A DNA stretch of 61,656 bases from RGIG5612 sp045627365 (lineage in GTDB: Bacteria; Bacillota; Clostridia; Lachnospirales; Lachnospiraceae). Location of the stretch: the NCBI GenBank assembly GCA_045627365.1, contig JAZQNN010000033.1, forward strand, positions 1 to 61,656, read 5' to 3'. The notes beneath the pieces are model-generated. The model was not told where the DNA came from and made no database searches. It saw nothing but the letters and a program-made list of their open reading frames with translations. Below, in pieces: positions 25,915 to 34,031 of the stretch (its first letter is position 1; every line of letters begins with the position of its first letter). The position numbers and the translations under genes were made by a program.

Positions 25915-25985
25915 TTTTGTGTTCTTCCGCGTACTATTGCCTCATCCGGGACCCCACGAGCAATAGGGACCGCCCGGAAAATAGG
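25915..25985 (-). promoter_or_regulatory. Structured rpsB leader RNA
   Basis: The leader between promoter and start holds two mutually exclusive pairings. CTATTGC pairs with GCAATAG across 19 bases, and TCCGGG pairs with CCCGGA across a similar span. Switch-like alternatives upstream of rpsB suggest feedback by S2, as known for rpsB leaders elsewhere. Homology to a known leader family could not be tested. Confidence 0.5.
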
Positions 25986-26012
25986 CACGCGTGCTTTTTA
26001 TACAGCTCGAGT

Positions 26013-26041
26013 ATTGTAGCTGAAATGCAGCTGCAATGCAA
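26013..26041 (-). promoter_or_regulatory. SigA promoter of rpsB-tsf
   Basis: TTGCAT (26041-26036), 17-base spacer, TACAAT (26018-26013) on the minus strand. It begins 19 bp after the yfhO-like stop and gives a leader of about 110 bases. Confidence 0.75.
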
Positions 26042-26059
26042 GAACTTTTTTATATTATA

Positions 26060-28582
26060 TCAAATATTTTCGCGAGCCTTCGCCTCACGGTTGATCCTGA
26101 TGCCTCTTCTGGTGAGAGTGATCAGCACAAAAGCAAGTATTGCAAGGCAGCTGATAACGATTCCGATGTAAAGTCCCTGCGGTGCGTAATTGAACTCCAC
26201 GATATGCTCTCCTGCCGTCAGGGGAACCATGATAAATGCGTTGTAAAAGTCGGTATACTCCACTTTCTGACCATCAACAGATATTCCCCAGCCTGTGTCA
26301 TACGGAATGCTGGTAAACATGTAACAATCCTCATCAGCAGTGATTTTTCCGACCAGATGATCGTCGTCAAAAGTCGTAAGGACAAGCTGATTTTTGCCCA
26401 GCGCGTTCATTGCCTCATCGAGCTTTTCATAGGTCATTATTGCCGAGTAAAGTGAGATGTTTTTCACTTCGTCGTCTTTTGATACGACTGTTATGCTGTC
26501 GTTTTTCTTAACATCTCCGATGTCGATAATCTGCGGATTCTCAAGGCTGTCGAACTCCTTGGTCAATACAGTCTCACCGTATCTGGTCACAGTAACTTCC
26601 GCGGCTTCCAGCTTATTCGTGATGAATACGAACTGTCTGCCGTCCTGCTTTGCAGTCAGTTTCACTGAGCTTCCGTTCGTCTTCCCGCCGACAGTAAAAA
26701 CATTCTCCACGGAGCACGCATTTTCAAGAAAACTGTTTTGCACGGTGAAAGGATTGCTGTTTTGCATATCCGCGCCGTCTTTAAGGGATTTTTGCACGGT
26801 ATATCCAAGGCCTAAAGCATACTTGTTTTCGTAAAAATATTCGCCGCCTGACTGGCCTATGATGCTCATCAAAGGATCGGTCTGCTCTTCTTTGGCAAGC
26901 TCATATCTGACGCCAAGTACAGCTGTACTGACAGGTGTATGGCCATAATAAGAGAAAGAGTTCGTGGAGGACTGCATTCCGAAGCTGTCGTAGAAGTCCG
27001 AAATGCCTGCAAGTGTCGTTGAAGAGAACTCGCTCGCGCCCATGTAATCATGCCAGCAGGCGTCGTTTTTGGTTCTTCTTAAGACCTTCTCCACTCTGTA
27101 AAAACCGTCCTCATCCTCGGCCATATCCAGCAATTTGCTGATGTCCTCGTTGTCCTTGTAGTAATTGGTTCGGTTTGTCGTCGGATAGCCCGTAACGCTT
27201 GTGTTTATCGCACATTCCGCGCATGTCAGCGCAAGTACGGCGATCACGATAAGTGCGTTCTTGAGTTTATTCTGCTTGATCAGTACGGCGCATCCTGCAA
27301 AAAGCGTCAGGAAGCCTGCATTTACAAGCGCGTAAGTCATCGTATAAGTGTCGGAGTCAAACATATACTGCAGTCCGAAAATGCCGATCAGGCCGCAGCC
27401 GTATGTGATCATGATCTCCCTGTAAGAGAACTTGTCGATCTTGCTGAGAGCCTCATACGCCATAGCGAGCACGAGGAAAATGTAAAGGAACGATTCTCTG
27501 CTTGAGAGGCTGTTCGGGAAATGGAATCCGTGCCATACGTAAGTGAGGATATTCACGCCGAAGCTTATGAGCATGAAAGCCATGAGGATGGTTTTGCCGA
27601 TCCTCTGGCGGTAATCGATCTTGCTGCTGATCCAGTAAAGCGGAACGAAGAGGAACAGTGAGATCGAGCAATAAATATTCGGAAAATATCCGCTCAGTAC
27701 TGTCGGTTCAACGAGCATAACCGAACGCGAGATCATCTCCAGAAAATTGAAATAAACCCGCATTTTGCTTGGAAATGAGAATTCTCCAGAGGCAGTTCCC
27801 GAAAGTGCGGAAAAAGCGCAGAACCAGCACGCAGCCGCCATCAGCGCGGCCAGTATGGAAAACAGCGCGAACCGTCCGACATCGCCTAAAAAGCCCTTGA
27901 ATTTTCTTCCCGTCGGTTCACACAGAACCAGATACAGAAAATACAGCACCAGAAAGATGCAGATCATTATCGCGATGTAGTAATTCGAATAGATGGCGAC
28001 GGACAAGGAGATCGTATACAGCATGACCTTCTTTTCCTTAACGAGACGCTCAAGTCCGAGAATAACAAGCGGAAGAAGCAGCAGGCAGTCGAGCCACATG
28101 CTGTTCCAGCTGTATGCCGCCATGTAAGACGACATTGCGTAGAACATACCGAAAACGCATGTCAGCCAGGAAGCTTTGCCGAAATGCTTCTTGAGATAGA
28201 ATGCCATGGTCGATGCCATAAGGCCGGCCTTGATTATTATAAACCCCCCCATTATCTCCGGAATGTGTTCGGAAGGAAGGATCGCTACAAGCCAGTAAAC
28301 AGGGGTTGCCAGATAGTAGGCATAAGTTGCCGGGAGCCCGCTTCCCAGGCCGATCTTCCAGGTATAGGCAAGGCTTCCGCCCTCCTTCAGAATACGCTGA
28401 AATTCCCTGAGGAACGTGCAATATTGATGGTATGAATCCGAGCGCATGTACATGTATTGCCCGAAAGGATACATGCCTTTGAACGCAAACATGACCGAAA
28501 GAGCCAGCGTTGTCAGGAAAAACGCAAGGATTATCGGCAGATTTCTTATAAAGAAATTCTTGCTGTTATTTATCTTCTCCAT
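26060..28582 (-). CDS. YfhO-family membrane glycosyltransferase
   Basis: Large polytopic protein of 840 residues. It has about 12 helices in the first 460 residues and a final pair near the C terminus, with an extracytoplasmic domain (about 470-800). The N-terminal FRSDSYHQY-like loop (here MRSDSYHQY) and the GLGSGLP motif match the YfhO group of GT-C-like enzymes. In Bacillus, YfhO works with the GT2 enzyme CsbB to put GlcNAc on lipoteichoic acid. The GT2 gene immediately upstream overlaps this start by 17 bp, so the same division of labour is likely. The acceptor polymer here is unknown. Confidence 0.87.
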   Translation of the reverse strand: MEKINNSKNFFIRNLPIILAFFLTTLALSVMFAFKGMYPFGQYMYMRSDSYHQYCTFLREFQRILKEGGSLAYTWKIGLGSGLPATYAYYLATPVYWLVAILPSEHIPEIMGGFIIIKAGLMASTMAFYLKKHFGKASWLTCVFGMFYAMSSYMAAYSWNSMWLDCLLLLPLVILGLERLVKEKKVMLYTISLSVAIYSNYYIAIMICIFLVLYFLYLVLCEPTGRKFKGFLGDVGRFALFSILAALMAAACWFCAFSALSGTASGEFSFPSKMRVYFNFLEMISRSVMLVEPTVLSGYFPNIYCSISLFLFVPLYWISSKIDYRQRIGKTILMAFMLISFGVNILTYVWHGFHFPNSLSSRESFLYIFLVLAMAYEALSKIDKFSYREIMITYGCGLIGIFGLQYMFDSDTYTMTYALVNAGFLTLFAGCAVLIKQNKLKNALIVIAVLALTCAECAINTSVTGYPTTNRTNYYKDNEDISKLLDMAEDEDGFYRVEKVLRRTKNDACWHDYMGASEFSSTTLAGISDFYDSFGMQSSTNSFSYYGHTPVSTAVLGVRYELAKEEQTDPLMSIIGQSGGEYFYENKYALGLGYTVQKSLKDGADMQNSNPFTVQNSFLENACSVENVFTVGGKTNGSSVKLTAKQDGRQFVFITNKLEAAEVTVTRYGETVLTKEFDSLENPQIIDIGDVKKNDSITVVSKDDEVKNISLYSAIMTYEKLDEAMNALGKNQLVLTTFDDDHLVGKITADEDCYMFTSIPYDTGWGISVDGQKVEYTDFYNAFIMVPLTAGEHIVEFNYAPQGLYIGIVISCLAILAFVLITLTRRGIRINREAKARENI

Positions 28583-29495
28583 CTTTTATCTCCAGATTGG
28601 TCTGCTCCATGATGTACATCGGGCGTTTCTTGCTCTCAAGATAAATGCGCCCGATATAGTCGCCGAGGATGCCGATTGCCAAGATGATCGCGCCGCCCAA
28701 AAACAGAAGAACCACAAGCGTCGTAACATATCCCGGTACTGTGATGCCCATTATCAGTGTCTGAATCAATGTGATGATTATATACACTATCGAAAGCAGG
28801 AAAACAATTGCTCCTACTATCGTAACGATTCTCAGAGGGACAACGCTGAACGAGGTCAGGCCGTCTGTCGCGTAAAGGAAAAGTTTCTTGAAATTCCAGC
28901 TGGTCTTGCCTTTTTCGCGTTCGTTCTGCACGTAATCAAGCCATTTTACTTTGAAGCCTACCCAGGCAAAAAGCCCCTTCGTAAAGCGCTGAGTCTCCGA
29001 AAGCTGCATAACAGCGTCAACAAACTGGCGGCTCATGCACATATAATCTGTCGCGCCTTTTTTCAGCTTGACTGTAGACATTTTGTTGTTGATGGCCGTG
29101 AATGTTCTTGAGAAGAACCCGGTCTCGCGCTTGGCTCCGCACGCACCGTAGCCTTCCTCGGCAACAGCCTTCACCATTTCAGGAATAAGAGCAGGCGGAT
29201 GCTGAAGATCCGCGTCCATCAGAATGACCATATCCGCGGTCGAGTTCTTAAGGCCTGCGTAAATGCCCGATTCCTTGCCGAAATTACGGGAAAAAGAAAT
29301 GTATTTCACAGAAGCGTCGGCCGCAGCCAGCTCCTTGATAACTTCCAAAGTATTGTCTTTGCTTCCGTCATTCACGAAAAGGAAGCTGAAATCATAACCG
29401 GGAAGCTCTGCCGCGACAGACTTGATCGCAGCGTGAAAATCCCTGAGATTCTCCTCTTCGTTATATGACGGTACTACTATCTGGATTGTCTTCAT
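28566..29495 (-). CDS. Polyprenyl-phosphate glycosyltransferase, GT2 (CsbB/GtrB type)
   Basis: A 309-residue membrane enzyme that loads a sugar from a nucleotide donor onto undecaprenyl phosphate. Features: VPSYNEEENL at the N terminus, a DGSKD loop, the MDADLQHP metal motif, a conserved R-x-T-x-G-like region and two C-terminal membrane helices (about 230-255 and 265-290). Length and layout match GtrB/CsbB/YkcC. The overlapping YfhO-type gene downstream is its likely partner. Confidence 0.9.
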   Translation of the reverse strand: MKTIQIVVPSYNEEENLRDFHAAIKSVAAELPGYDFSFLFVNDGSKDNTLEVIKELAAADASVKYISFSRNFGKESGIYAGLKNSTADMVILMDADLQHPPALIPEMVKAVAEEGYGACGAKRETGFFSRTFTAINNKMSTVKLKKGATDYMCMSRQFVDAVMQLSETQRFTKGLFAWVGFKVKWLDYVQNEREKGKTSWNFKKLFLYATDGLTSFSVVPLRIVTIVGAIVFLLSIVYIIITLIQTLIMGITVPGYVTTLVVLLFLGGAIILAIGILGDYIGRIYLESKKRPMYIMEQTNLEIKDGEDK

Positions 29496-29507
29496 GCTTA
29501 TGCCTTT

Positions 29508-30506
29508 CTACAGTTCCGGGACATTTATCTTATTCCACTTTGACAGATTTGTTCTCAGCAGTTTTTCGGCAGCAAATGCCTCATACGCCGTGTCGAAACG
29601 TTCCTTGCGGGCAGCCGCCAGAACTTTATTGTTGTTGGCGACCGATTCGGTAACCATATAGTCTTCCACGCTCTGGATGATGTACAGGCACTCCTTAGTC
29701 TCGACGATCTCGCTGAGTTCCTTGTCAAGAAGCGCATATGCGACATTCTCAAAAGCCTCCGGCATATCGCCTTTCATCAGCACGCAGTTCATGAAAGGTT
29801 CGTATCCGGCCGCGCGGCACGCGGTCTCGAAGCTCGTTCCGCTCTTTACTTCTTTACGAAGAGCTTCGGCCTCATTTATGGACATATTTGCCGGAAGTTC
29901 AACATAATTCACCTCAATGACCTTGGTATCCGTCTGACTGATCTTGAGCGTCACGTCATCCGAAAGCTTGGCAAAAACCTTGTCATAAAGAGCCATCTTG
30001 CGATACAGCTCGCTGACGTCATCAAGAGTTATGCCGTATTTTCTCAGGTCGTAAGAACCGGAGATCTCATTGTATGCATCTTCGGCTTCTTTCAGGTATG
30101 CATCACACTCGTCGGCCGTCAGGTAAACCGCCATTTCACCGGCCATGATTCCCGCAGCCGTCGCCCTGGTCATTTCCTCGAGCACAGCATCCTTGACGTA
30201 CTGCGCGATGTTGACGTCGCCGATCTTCCTCTCCCAGAATACTTCGTCCTCATCAGCTCTGTATATCTCCTTGACCTCCATCAGGCGGAACATCGCCTCA
30301 GCCAATGAGCATTCGACCTCGTCGATAACAATAAGAGTGTCCTTAGGAAGCGGCGGAGCAACGCGGATCTCGGCGCAGCCCGCGAGAGCCGGCAAAAGAA
30401 TAATTGTTACTAAAAGCAGGGCCGTGCATCTTTTTAGCTTATTGCCGGTTCTGTTTTCAACCCCACGTAATTTATTAAAATTGATGATTTTTCCAAAAAA
30501 TGTCAT
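29508..30506 (-). CDS. PrsA/SurA-like lipoprotein (putative foldase or chaperone)
   Basis: Lipoprotein precursor of about 332 residues, with a hydrophobic core (LLLVTIILLP) and lipobox LAGC. The rest looks like the SurA-N/PrsA family: a helical N region with EVECSLAEAMF, a long helical middle, then a parvulin-like stretch (EVNYVELPANMS..EAEALRKEVKSG..FETACRAAGY). The usual parvulin catalytic His pair and a clear FSxG motif are not evident, so it may be a chaperone without isomerase activity. I chose ATG 30506; a TTG at 30518 is the other option. The n-region before the signal core is unusually long (about 27 residues). It is 12 bp upstream of the GT2 gene. Confidence 0.7.
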   Translation of the reverse strand: MTFFGKIINFNKLRGVENRTGNKLKRCTALLLVTIILLPALAGCAEIRVAPPLPKDTLIVIDEVECSLAEAMFRLMEVKEIYRADEDEVFWERKIGDVNIAQYVKDAVLEEMTRATAAGIMAGEMAVYLTADECDAYLKEAEDAYNEISGSYDLRKYGITLDDVSELYRKMALYDKVFAKLSDDVTLKISQTDTKVIEVNYVELPANMSINEAEALRKEVKSGTSFETACRAAGYEPFMNCVLMKGDMPEAFENVAYALLDKELSEIVETKECLYIIQSVEDYMVTESVANNNKVLAAARKERFDTAYEAFAAEKLLRTNLSKWNKINVPEL

Positions 30507-30565
30507 TGATTTTTCCAATAATGTATGTTAACCTATCGTTCGGTCTTCACTGAAAGTGATTACTT

Positions 30566-30638
30566 GCTGCTGTAGCTCAGTAGGTAGAGCGCGTCATTGG
30601 TAATGACGAGGTCAGCGGTTCGACTCCGCTCAGCAGCT
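30566..30638 (+). tRNA. tRNA-Thr (GGT)
   Basis: Complete 73-base cloverleaf. Acceptor arms GCTGCTG / CAGCAGC, D arm GCTC/GAGC, anticodon loop TTGGTAA with anticodon GGT, T loop TTCGACT. CCA is not encoded; the discriminator is T. Confidence 0.95.
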
Positions 30639-30774
30639 TGCTTCAGCCACGAGGCAAGTGGAGAAACAAGGAATGGATGGGACGTTTACGTAACATCCAT
30701 TTTTTGTTTCTGCATTTGCCGACGGCAGGCACGAACGGAGCGCAGCGGAGTGAGTGGCCTCGTGGCTGAAGCAA
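30638..30774. repeat. Palindromic element abutting tRNA-Thr
   Basis: Perfect 18-bp inverted arms at 30638-30655 and 30757-30774 (core GCCTCGTGGCTGAAG) enclose a terminator-like hairpin and a purine-rich GGAGCGCAGCGGAGTGAGTGG segment. The right arm can instead form a local hairpin with 30776-30782 (GGCCTCG / CGAGGCC). The left arm begins on the tRNA discriminator base. This looks like a mobile REP-type palindrome or an RNA element. Whether it is repeated elsewhere is unknown. Confidence 0.6.
30671..30706 (+). terminator. Terminator of tRNA-Thr
   Basis: Stem AATGGATG (30672-30679) / CATCCATT (30694-30701), followed by a T-run, 33 bp after the tRNA and nested inside the palindromic element. Confidence 0.65.
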
Positions 30775-30782
30775 CCGAGGCC

Positions 30783-31009
30783 GTTCGCAATTGTCAATTT
30801 GCATATCTAAGTTATTCTACACCAATTCTCCCCCCGCAACAAGGTTAAAGATTTTCGGTTCCTCGCGGCGCCATACTTTGTGAAAAACATCCATTTTTTG
30901 TCTTTTTTTCATCATTCATAATTATGCATCATTAAAACCGGCCCGAATTGCCTGCCTCTACTCCCGCAAGCCGCCCATAATCTCCTTTTCATTTTCTCAA
31001 AAAAAGTTC
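30783..31009. other. Intergenic stretch without a recognised gene
   Basis: AT-rich tail between the palindromic element and the rpmB promoter. A second copy of ACATCCATTTTTTG, also found in the tRNA-Thr terminator, occurs near 30887. I see no coding frame with a ribosome binding site. Confidence 0.6.
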
Positions 31010-31038
31010 TTGCATTTACCCAAACAATCTGTTAAATT
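31010..31038 (+). promoter_or_regulatory. Promoter of rpmB
   Basis: TTGCAT (31010-31015), 17-base spacer, TAAATT (31033-31038), about 45 bp before the rpmB start. The -10 is imperfect. Confidence 0.55.
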
Positions 31039-31085
31039 ATACGAGCGTGTTTATGCGCGACATTTTCGCAAGGAGGTGCAATTAA

Positions 31086-31271
31086 ATGGCAAAATGTGAT
31101 ATTTGTGGAAAGGGCGTTCATTTCGGTAACAACGTCAGCCACTCTCATAGAAGATCCAACAGAATCTGGAAATCTAACATCAAGACAGTTCGCGTTAAGA
31201 CTGCCGGCGGAGCTCAAACAATGCATGTTTGTACTTCCTGCATGAGATCAGGCAAAGTAGAAAGAGCCTAA
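31086..31271 (+). CDS. rpmB: Ribosomal protein bL28
   Basis: Large-subunit protein of 61 residues. It begins MAKCDICGKGVHFGNNVSHSH and has a second CxxC pair in VCTSCMRSG, so it is the zinc-binding (C+) form of L28. A strong AAGGAGGTG box precedes the ATG. It is monocistronic, with its own promoter and terminator, in an otherwise minus-strand region. Confidence 0.96.
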   Translation: MAKCDICGKGVHFGNNVSHSHRRSNRIWKSNIKTVRVKTAGGAQTMHVCTSCMRSGKVERA

Positions 31272-31293
31272 ATTTCAAGTCGTTAGATAATTT

Positions 31294-31321
31294 AAGGAGA
31301 TCCGTAAAGATCTCCTTTTTT
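31294..31321 (+). terminator. Terminator of rpmB
   Basis: Stem AAGGAGATC / GATCTCCTT with a six-base loop and a following T-run, 22 bp after the rpmB stop. It also lies just beyond the ytfJ stop on the other strand and may act weakly there. Confidence 0.9.
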
Positions 31322-31350
31322 ATTGCACAAATCAGATCAAATTGAAACCG

Positions 31351-31719
31351 CTACTCTGCTTCAGGTCCTGCTGCCGCATCCTGTTTGCCGAACAGACCGC
31401 TTATCTTGTTGACCACGTCCGGGATCATATCGATAAGCTTGTTGATAGAATCCTTGTCTTTGATGTTGATGATTCTGGAAGTACCGTTTTGAATGACCAG
31501 GATCGCCGACGGAGACATCTTAGCTCCTGCTCCGCCCGCTCCGTTGTTCTTCTTCTCCTGAACAAAAGAGCCGGCTGCAACGCCGAAAGATACGTCAGCC
31601 ATCGGGAAAAGCGTGGTGTCGCCGCACACGATCGGTTCGCCCACGATAGTCTTAGTTGAAAGATGTGCTTCAAGCCCGCTGACCAGAGCCTCTATATTTT
31701 TCTCAAAATTGTCTGCCAT
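31351..31719 (-). CDS. ytfJ: Sporulation protein YtfJ (GerW family)
   Basis: A 122-residue cytoplasmic protein of the GerW/YtfJ family, needed for normal spore germination in Bacillus. The family core is present: VGEPIVCGDTTLFPMADVSFG, a glycine-rich GGAGAKMSPSAILV segment and the terminal INKLIDMIPDVV helix. It follows a DUF2953 gene, the same pairing as ytfI-ytfJ in Bacillus. It is the last gene of the glnA-addBA run and the best hint that this organism forms spores. Confidence 0.92.
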   Translation of the reverse strand: MADNFEKNIEALVSGLEAHLSTKTIVGEPIVCGDTTLFPMADVSFGVAAGSFVQEKKNNGAGGAGAKMSPSAILVIQNGTSRIINIKDKDSINKLIDMIPDVVNKISGLFGKQDAAAGPEAE

Positions 31720-31736
31720 AAAATCTCCTTATCAAA

Positions 31737-32663
31737 TCAGAAATGCCGCTGGATGTAACGACGCAGCCTTACGATATCAGTGTCAGTCATAAATGAGTAG
31801 TATAATGATATCACATATCCGAGCAAAATACTGCCATTAATTGTGACATCCGCGGAAAATGTTTTATTCTCCATATCCGGCTCGGCGATGAGCCGCTCGT
31901 CGATCACGTCCGCTATCGCTCCTACAGCGCCGAAAAGGATCGCCGTGTCTGCCGGGTCTCCGGTGCCGAATTTGATATTACCGCAAGCCGCGGTCGGCTT
32001 GATGTGATTGAGCAGTCCCAGAATAATGCCCTTAAACCGGGTCCATGCGCGCTTGGTAACAGGCGCATTCCACACATACTCGACCTGCTCCTTCTTCTCT
32101 TTGAAATTCTCGTATTTCTCTTTGAACGCCGCCCATCTTTCAGAGAATGGCTTCTTCTCTTTCTTCTTGTTGAATCTACGGAAGCCGTGCCTTCTTACGT
32201 ACGAATCCCTGCCGAAAACAACAAAATCGTTAAGCTCATCCGCACGGGCCGCAGCAACCGGCGTCTCGCTTTCACTACCGGCTTCACTGCTCTCATTCTT
32301 GCGTTTCCTGCGTGACTTCTTAGAACTGCTTTCGATATCGTCATCGCCTTCCTCGTCAGGCAAAGCAAAAAGCTTCTCCAGTATATCGCCCTCGCCCTCG
32401 GAAGAGTCGCCTTTCAGCACGGTAATGCCGGCAAGCTTGATGCGGTAAAAAAGCAGCTGCTGCTTATAGTCGAGAAAAATCTTTATGAATCCGGCGATCC
32501 ATTTGATGACGCAGCCCAGGTCGGATTCTGCCTCCTCGTGCGTCTTAAGCCACGCCTCGTATTTGAAAGGCGCGAACTTGATAAGCAGCACGATGATGCC
32601 GAGCAGCACCAGTATGCCGGCAATGACGAAGCCGATAATTTTCAGAATCTGCCAGAAAATCAT
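31737..32663 (-). CDS. DUF2953 membrane protein (YtfI-like)
   Basis: A 308-residue protein with an N-terminal membrane helix (about 7-28), then a soluble region with a Lys/Arg/Ser-rich low-complexity insert (about 105-150). The C-terminal domain has the DUF2953 pattern, including CGNIKFGTGDPADTAILFG near residue 235. Function is unknown; it is genomically tied to YtfJ in spore formers. Its start overlaps the upstream 101-residue gene by four bases. Confidence 0.8.
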   Translation of the reverse strand: MIFWQILKIIGFVIAGILVLLGIIVLLIKFAPFKYEAWLKTHEEAESDLGCVIKWIAGFIKIFLDYKQQLLFYRIKLAGITVLKGDSSEGEGDILEKLFALPDEEGDDDIESSSKKSRRKRKNESSEAGSESETPVAAARADELNDFVVFGRDSYVRRHGFRRFNKKKEKKPFSERWAAFKEKYENFKEKKEQVEYVWNAPVTKRAWTRFKGIILGLLNHIKPTAACGNIKFGTGDPADTAILFGAVGAIADVIDERLIAEPDMENKTFSADVTINGSILLGYVISLYYSFMTDTDIVRLRRYIQRHF

Positions 32664-32965
32664 GAAAAATACCCTCTCACGTCGAAGCTGCCTGTCTTCT
32701 CATACACGTCCATGATGATCTCGCGGCTGAGCTCCATCGCCTCTTCCTTGGTCACTGCAATGCCTATGATCTCAAATTTCGGGTCCTTCACCTGCTCAGG
32801 GCGCAGCAAAAAAGCCGGAATAATGTCGATCAGGTCCGTGCCGTTTGCCGCAAGAGTCAGCACATAAGCCCCCAGATAGAGCTTATGCCGGTCCACGCTA
32901 TATATGATTTTGTGACGTTCCTTGCGGGCCGTCTCGCCCATATACAGATTCTTGTACCAGTTCAT
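32660..32965 (-). CDS. Uncharacterised 101-residue protein
   Basis: Soluble, mixed alpha/beta protein with no cysteines and no recognisable motif. The N terminus (MNWYKNLYMGE) and the C-terminal YEKTGSFDVRGYFS are distinctive, and the middle has a hydrophobic VLTLAANGTDLIDIIPAF stretch too polar for a membrane helix. It lies 2 bp after the S66 peptidase gene and overlaps the DUF2953 gene, so it is clearly expressed with them. I do not recognise the family. Confidence 0.8.
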   Translation of the reverse strand: MNWYKNLYMGETARKERHKIIYSVDRHKLYLGAYVLTLAANGTDLIDIIPAFLLRPEQVKDPKFEIIGIAVTKEEAMELSREIIMDVYEKTGSFDVRGYFS

Positions 32966-32967
32966 AG

Positions 32968-34005
32968 TCAGTCAATATAAGTCATTCTCCCGCGCCCGTT
33001 CTCACACTCGATGCGCGCCTTTGCACCCATGATCGTTACGAACTGCGGTCCTTTGTGGCCGATATCCGCATCCATTATAACCGGAATGTTAAGGTCAGTG
33101 AGGCGCTCTCTAAGCACATCCTCGTATGTCGGCAGCGGTTCACCGTCGAACCCCGTCTCCGGATAGAACATCGGACGTCCGAAGATAATACCCTTCGCAT
33201 TATCAAAATAGCCCATTGCCTTCAGCTTCCAAAGGCCGCACATCATGGCCTCAACACCCAGGCTGAAGCTTTCCAGAAACCAGATGATCCCCTCGTCTTT
33301 ATACTTATCAAGGAACTCGCGTGTTCCGTCAAAAGGCGTTCCGGACATATCAAGCACGCAATCCATGCAGCCGCCTATCAGGTGTCCTTCCATGGTGATC
33401 TTTCCGTCCTTCTCGCCGCAGACATTCTTCCACAGAACATCGCCGTCCGCAGCGTAGCCTTCAAGCCCCGTTTCGCGAACCAAAAATCCGTTCTGATAAG
33501 TCCTAAAGCTCTCCTGAACGCGTCTCTTTCCTTCCAGTATCTCAAGACCGGAGTTAACGCTTTCATCCCACGGCTGCATTCCGAAATCGCCGAAGCATGC
33601 GCCGTATGCCGTCGCGATATCGGATTTCGTCATCAGGTAAAAAAGAGTCGAAGTATTATCGGAAAAGCCCTGTATCCACTTAGGGTCGGCCTTCCACGCG
33701 TCCATATCGATAAGCGGCAGTATCTCGGCCTGATAATCACCGCCGGCCGCCGAGAAAATAGCCCTGACCTCAGGGTTTCTGATAAGCTCGTTAAGCTGAC
33801 GTGCTTTCTCTTCAGGCGCAGAAGAACGCCCCCAGCGGTCGTTTTGCCCGATAACATTATCGGTGAAAAACACCTTATACCCGCGCTCTTCAAGCTGCTT
33901 CTTAGCGGAGGCAAATCTTGCGATCTCAACGTCCTTCTCCATCGCGCGGCTAAGAGCGGTCACGCCGATAGTGTCGCCCGGCTTTATAAAATCAGGAATA
34001 ATCAT
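32968..34005 (-). CDS. S66-family peptidase (LD-carboxypeptidase/MccF-like)
   Basis: Serine peptidase of 345 residues. The nucleophile is S115 in QGFSDNTS, with the family Glu in FLESFSLG (about 245) and His in DIGHKGPQ (about 317). Members either trim L,D-bonds in recycled murein tetrapeptides (LdcA) or cleave acyl-AMP peptides such as microcin C (MccF). The MFYPETG region and overall length resemble MccF-like cytoplasmic enzymes of Firmicutes. No signal peptide is present. It is 26 bp downstream of addA. Confidence 0.88.
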   Translation of the reverse strand: MIIPDFIKPGDTIGVTALSRAMEKDVEIARFASAKKQLEERGYKVFFTDNVIGQNDRWGRSSAPEEKARQLNELIRNPEVRAIFSAAGGDYQAEILPLIDMDAWKADPKWIQGFSDNTSTLFYLMTKSDIATAYGACFGDFGMQPWDESVNSGLEILEGKRRVQESFRTYQNGFLVRETGLEGYAADGDVLWKNVCGEKDGKITMEGHLIGGCMDCVLDMSGTPFDGTREFLDKYKDEGIIWFLESFSLGVEAMMCGLWKLKAMGYFDNAKGIIFGRPMFYPETGFDGEPLPTYEDVLRERLTDLNIPVIMDADIGHKGPQFVTIMGAKARIECENGRGRMTYID

Positions 34006-34031
34006 GTCGTTCTCCTTAACAGTTTCTCTAT

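Noticed and set aside
30519..30565. Divergent promoter pair between the lipoprotein gene and tRNA-Thr
   Set aside because: Only weak -10 and -35 matches could be seen on either strand, so no positions are claimed.
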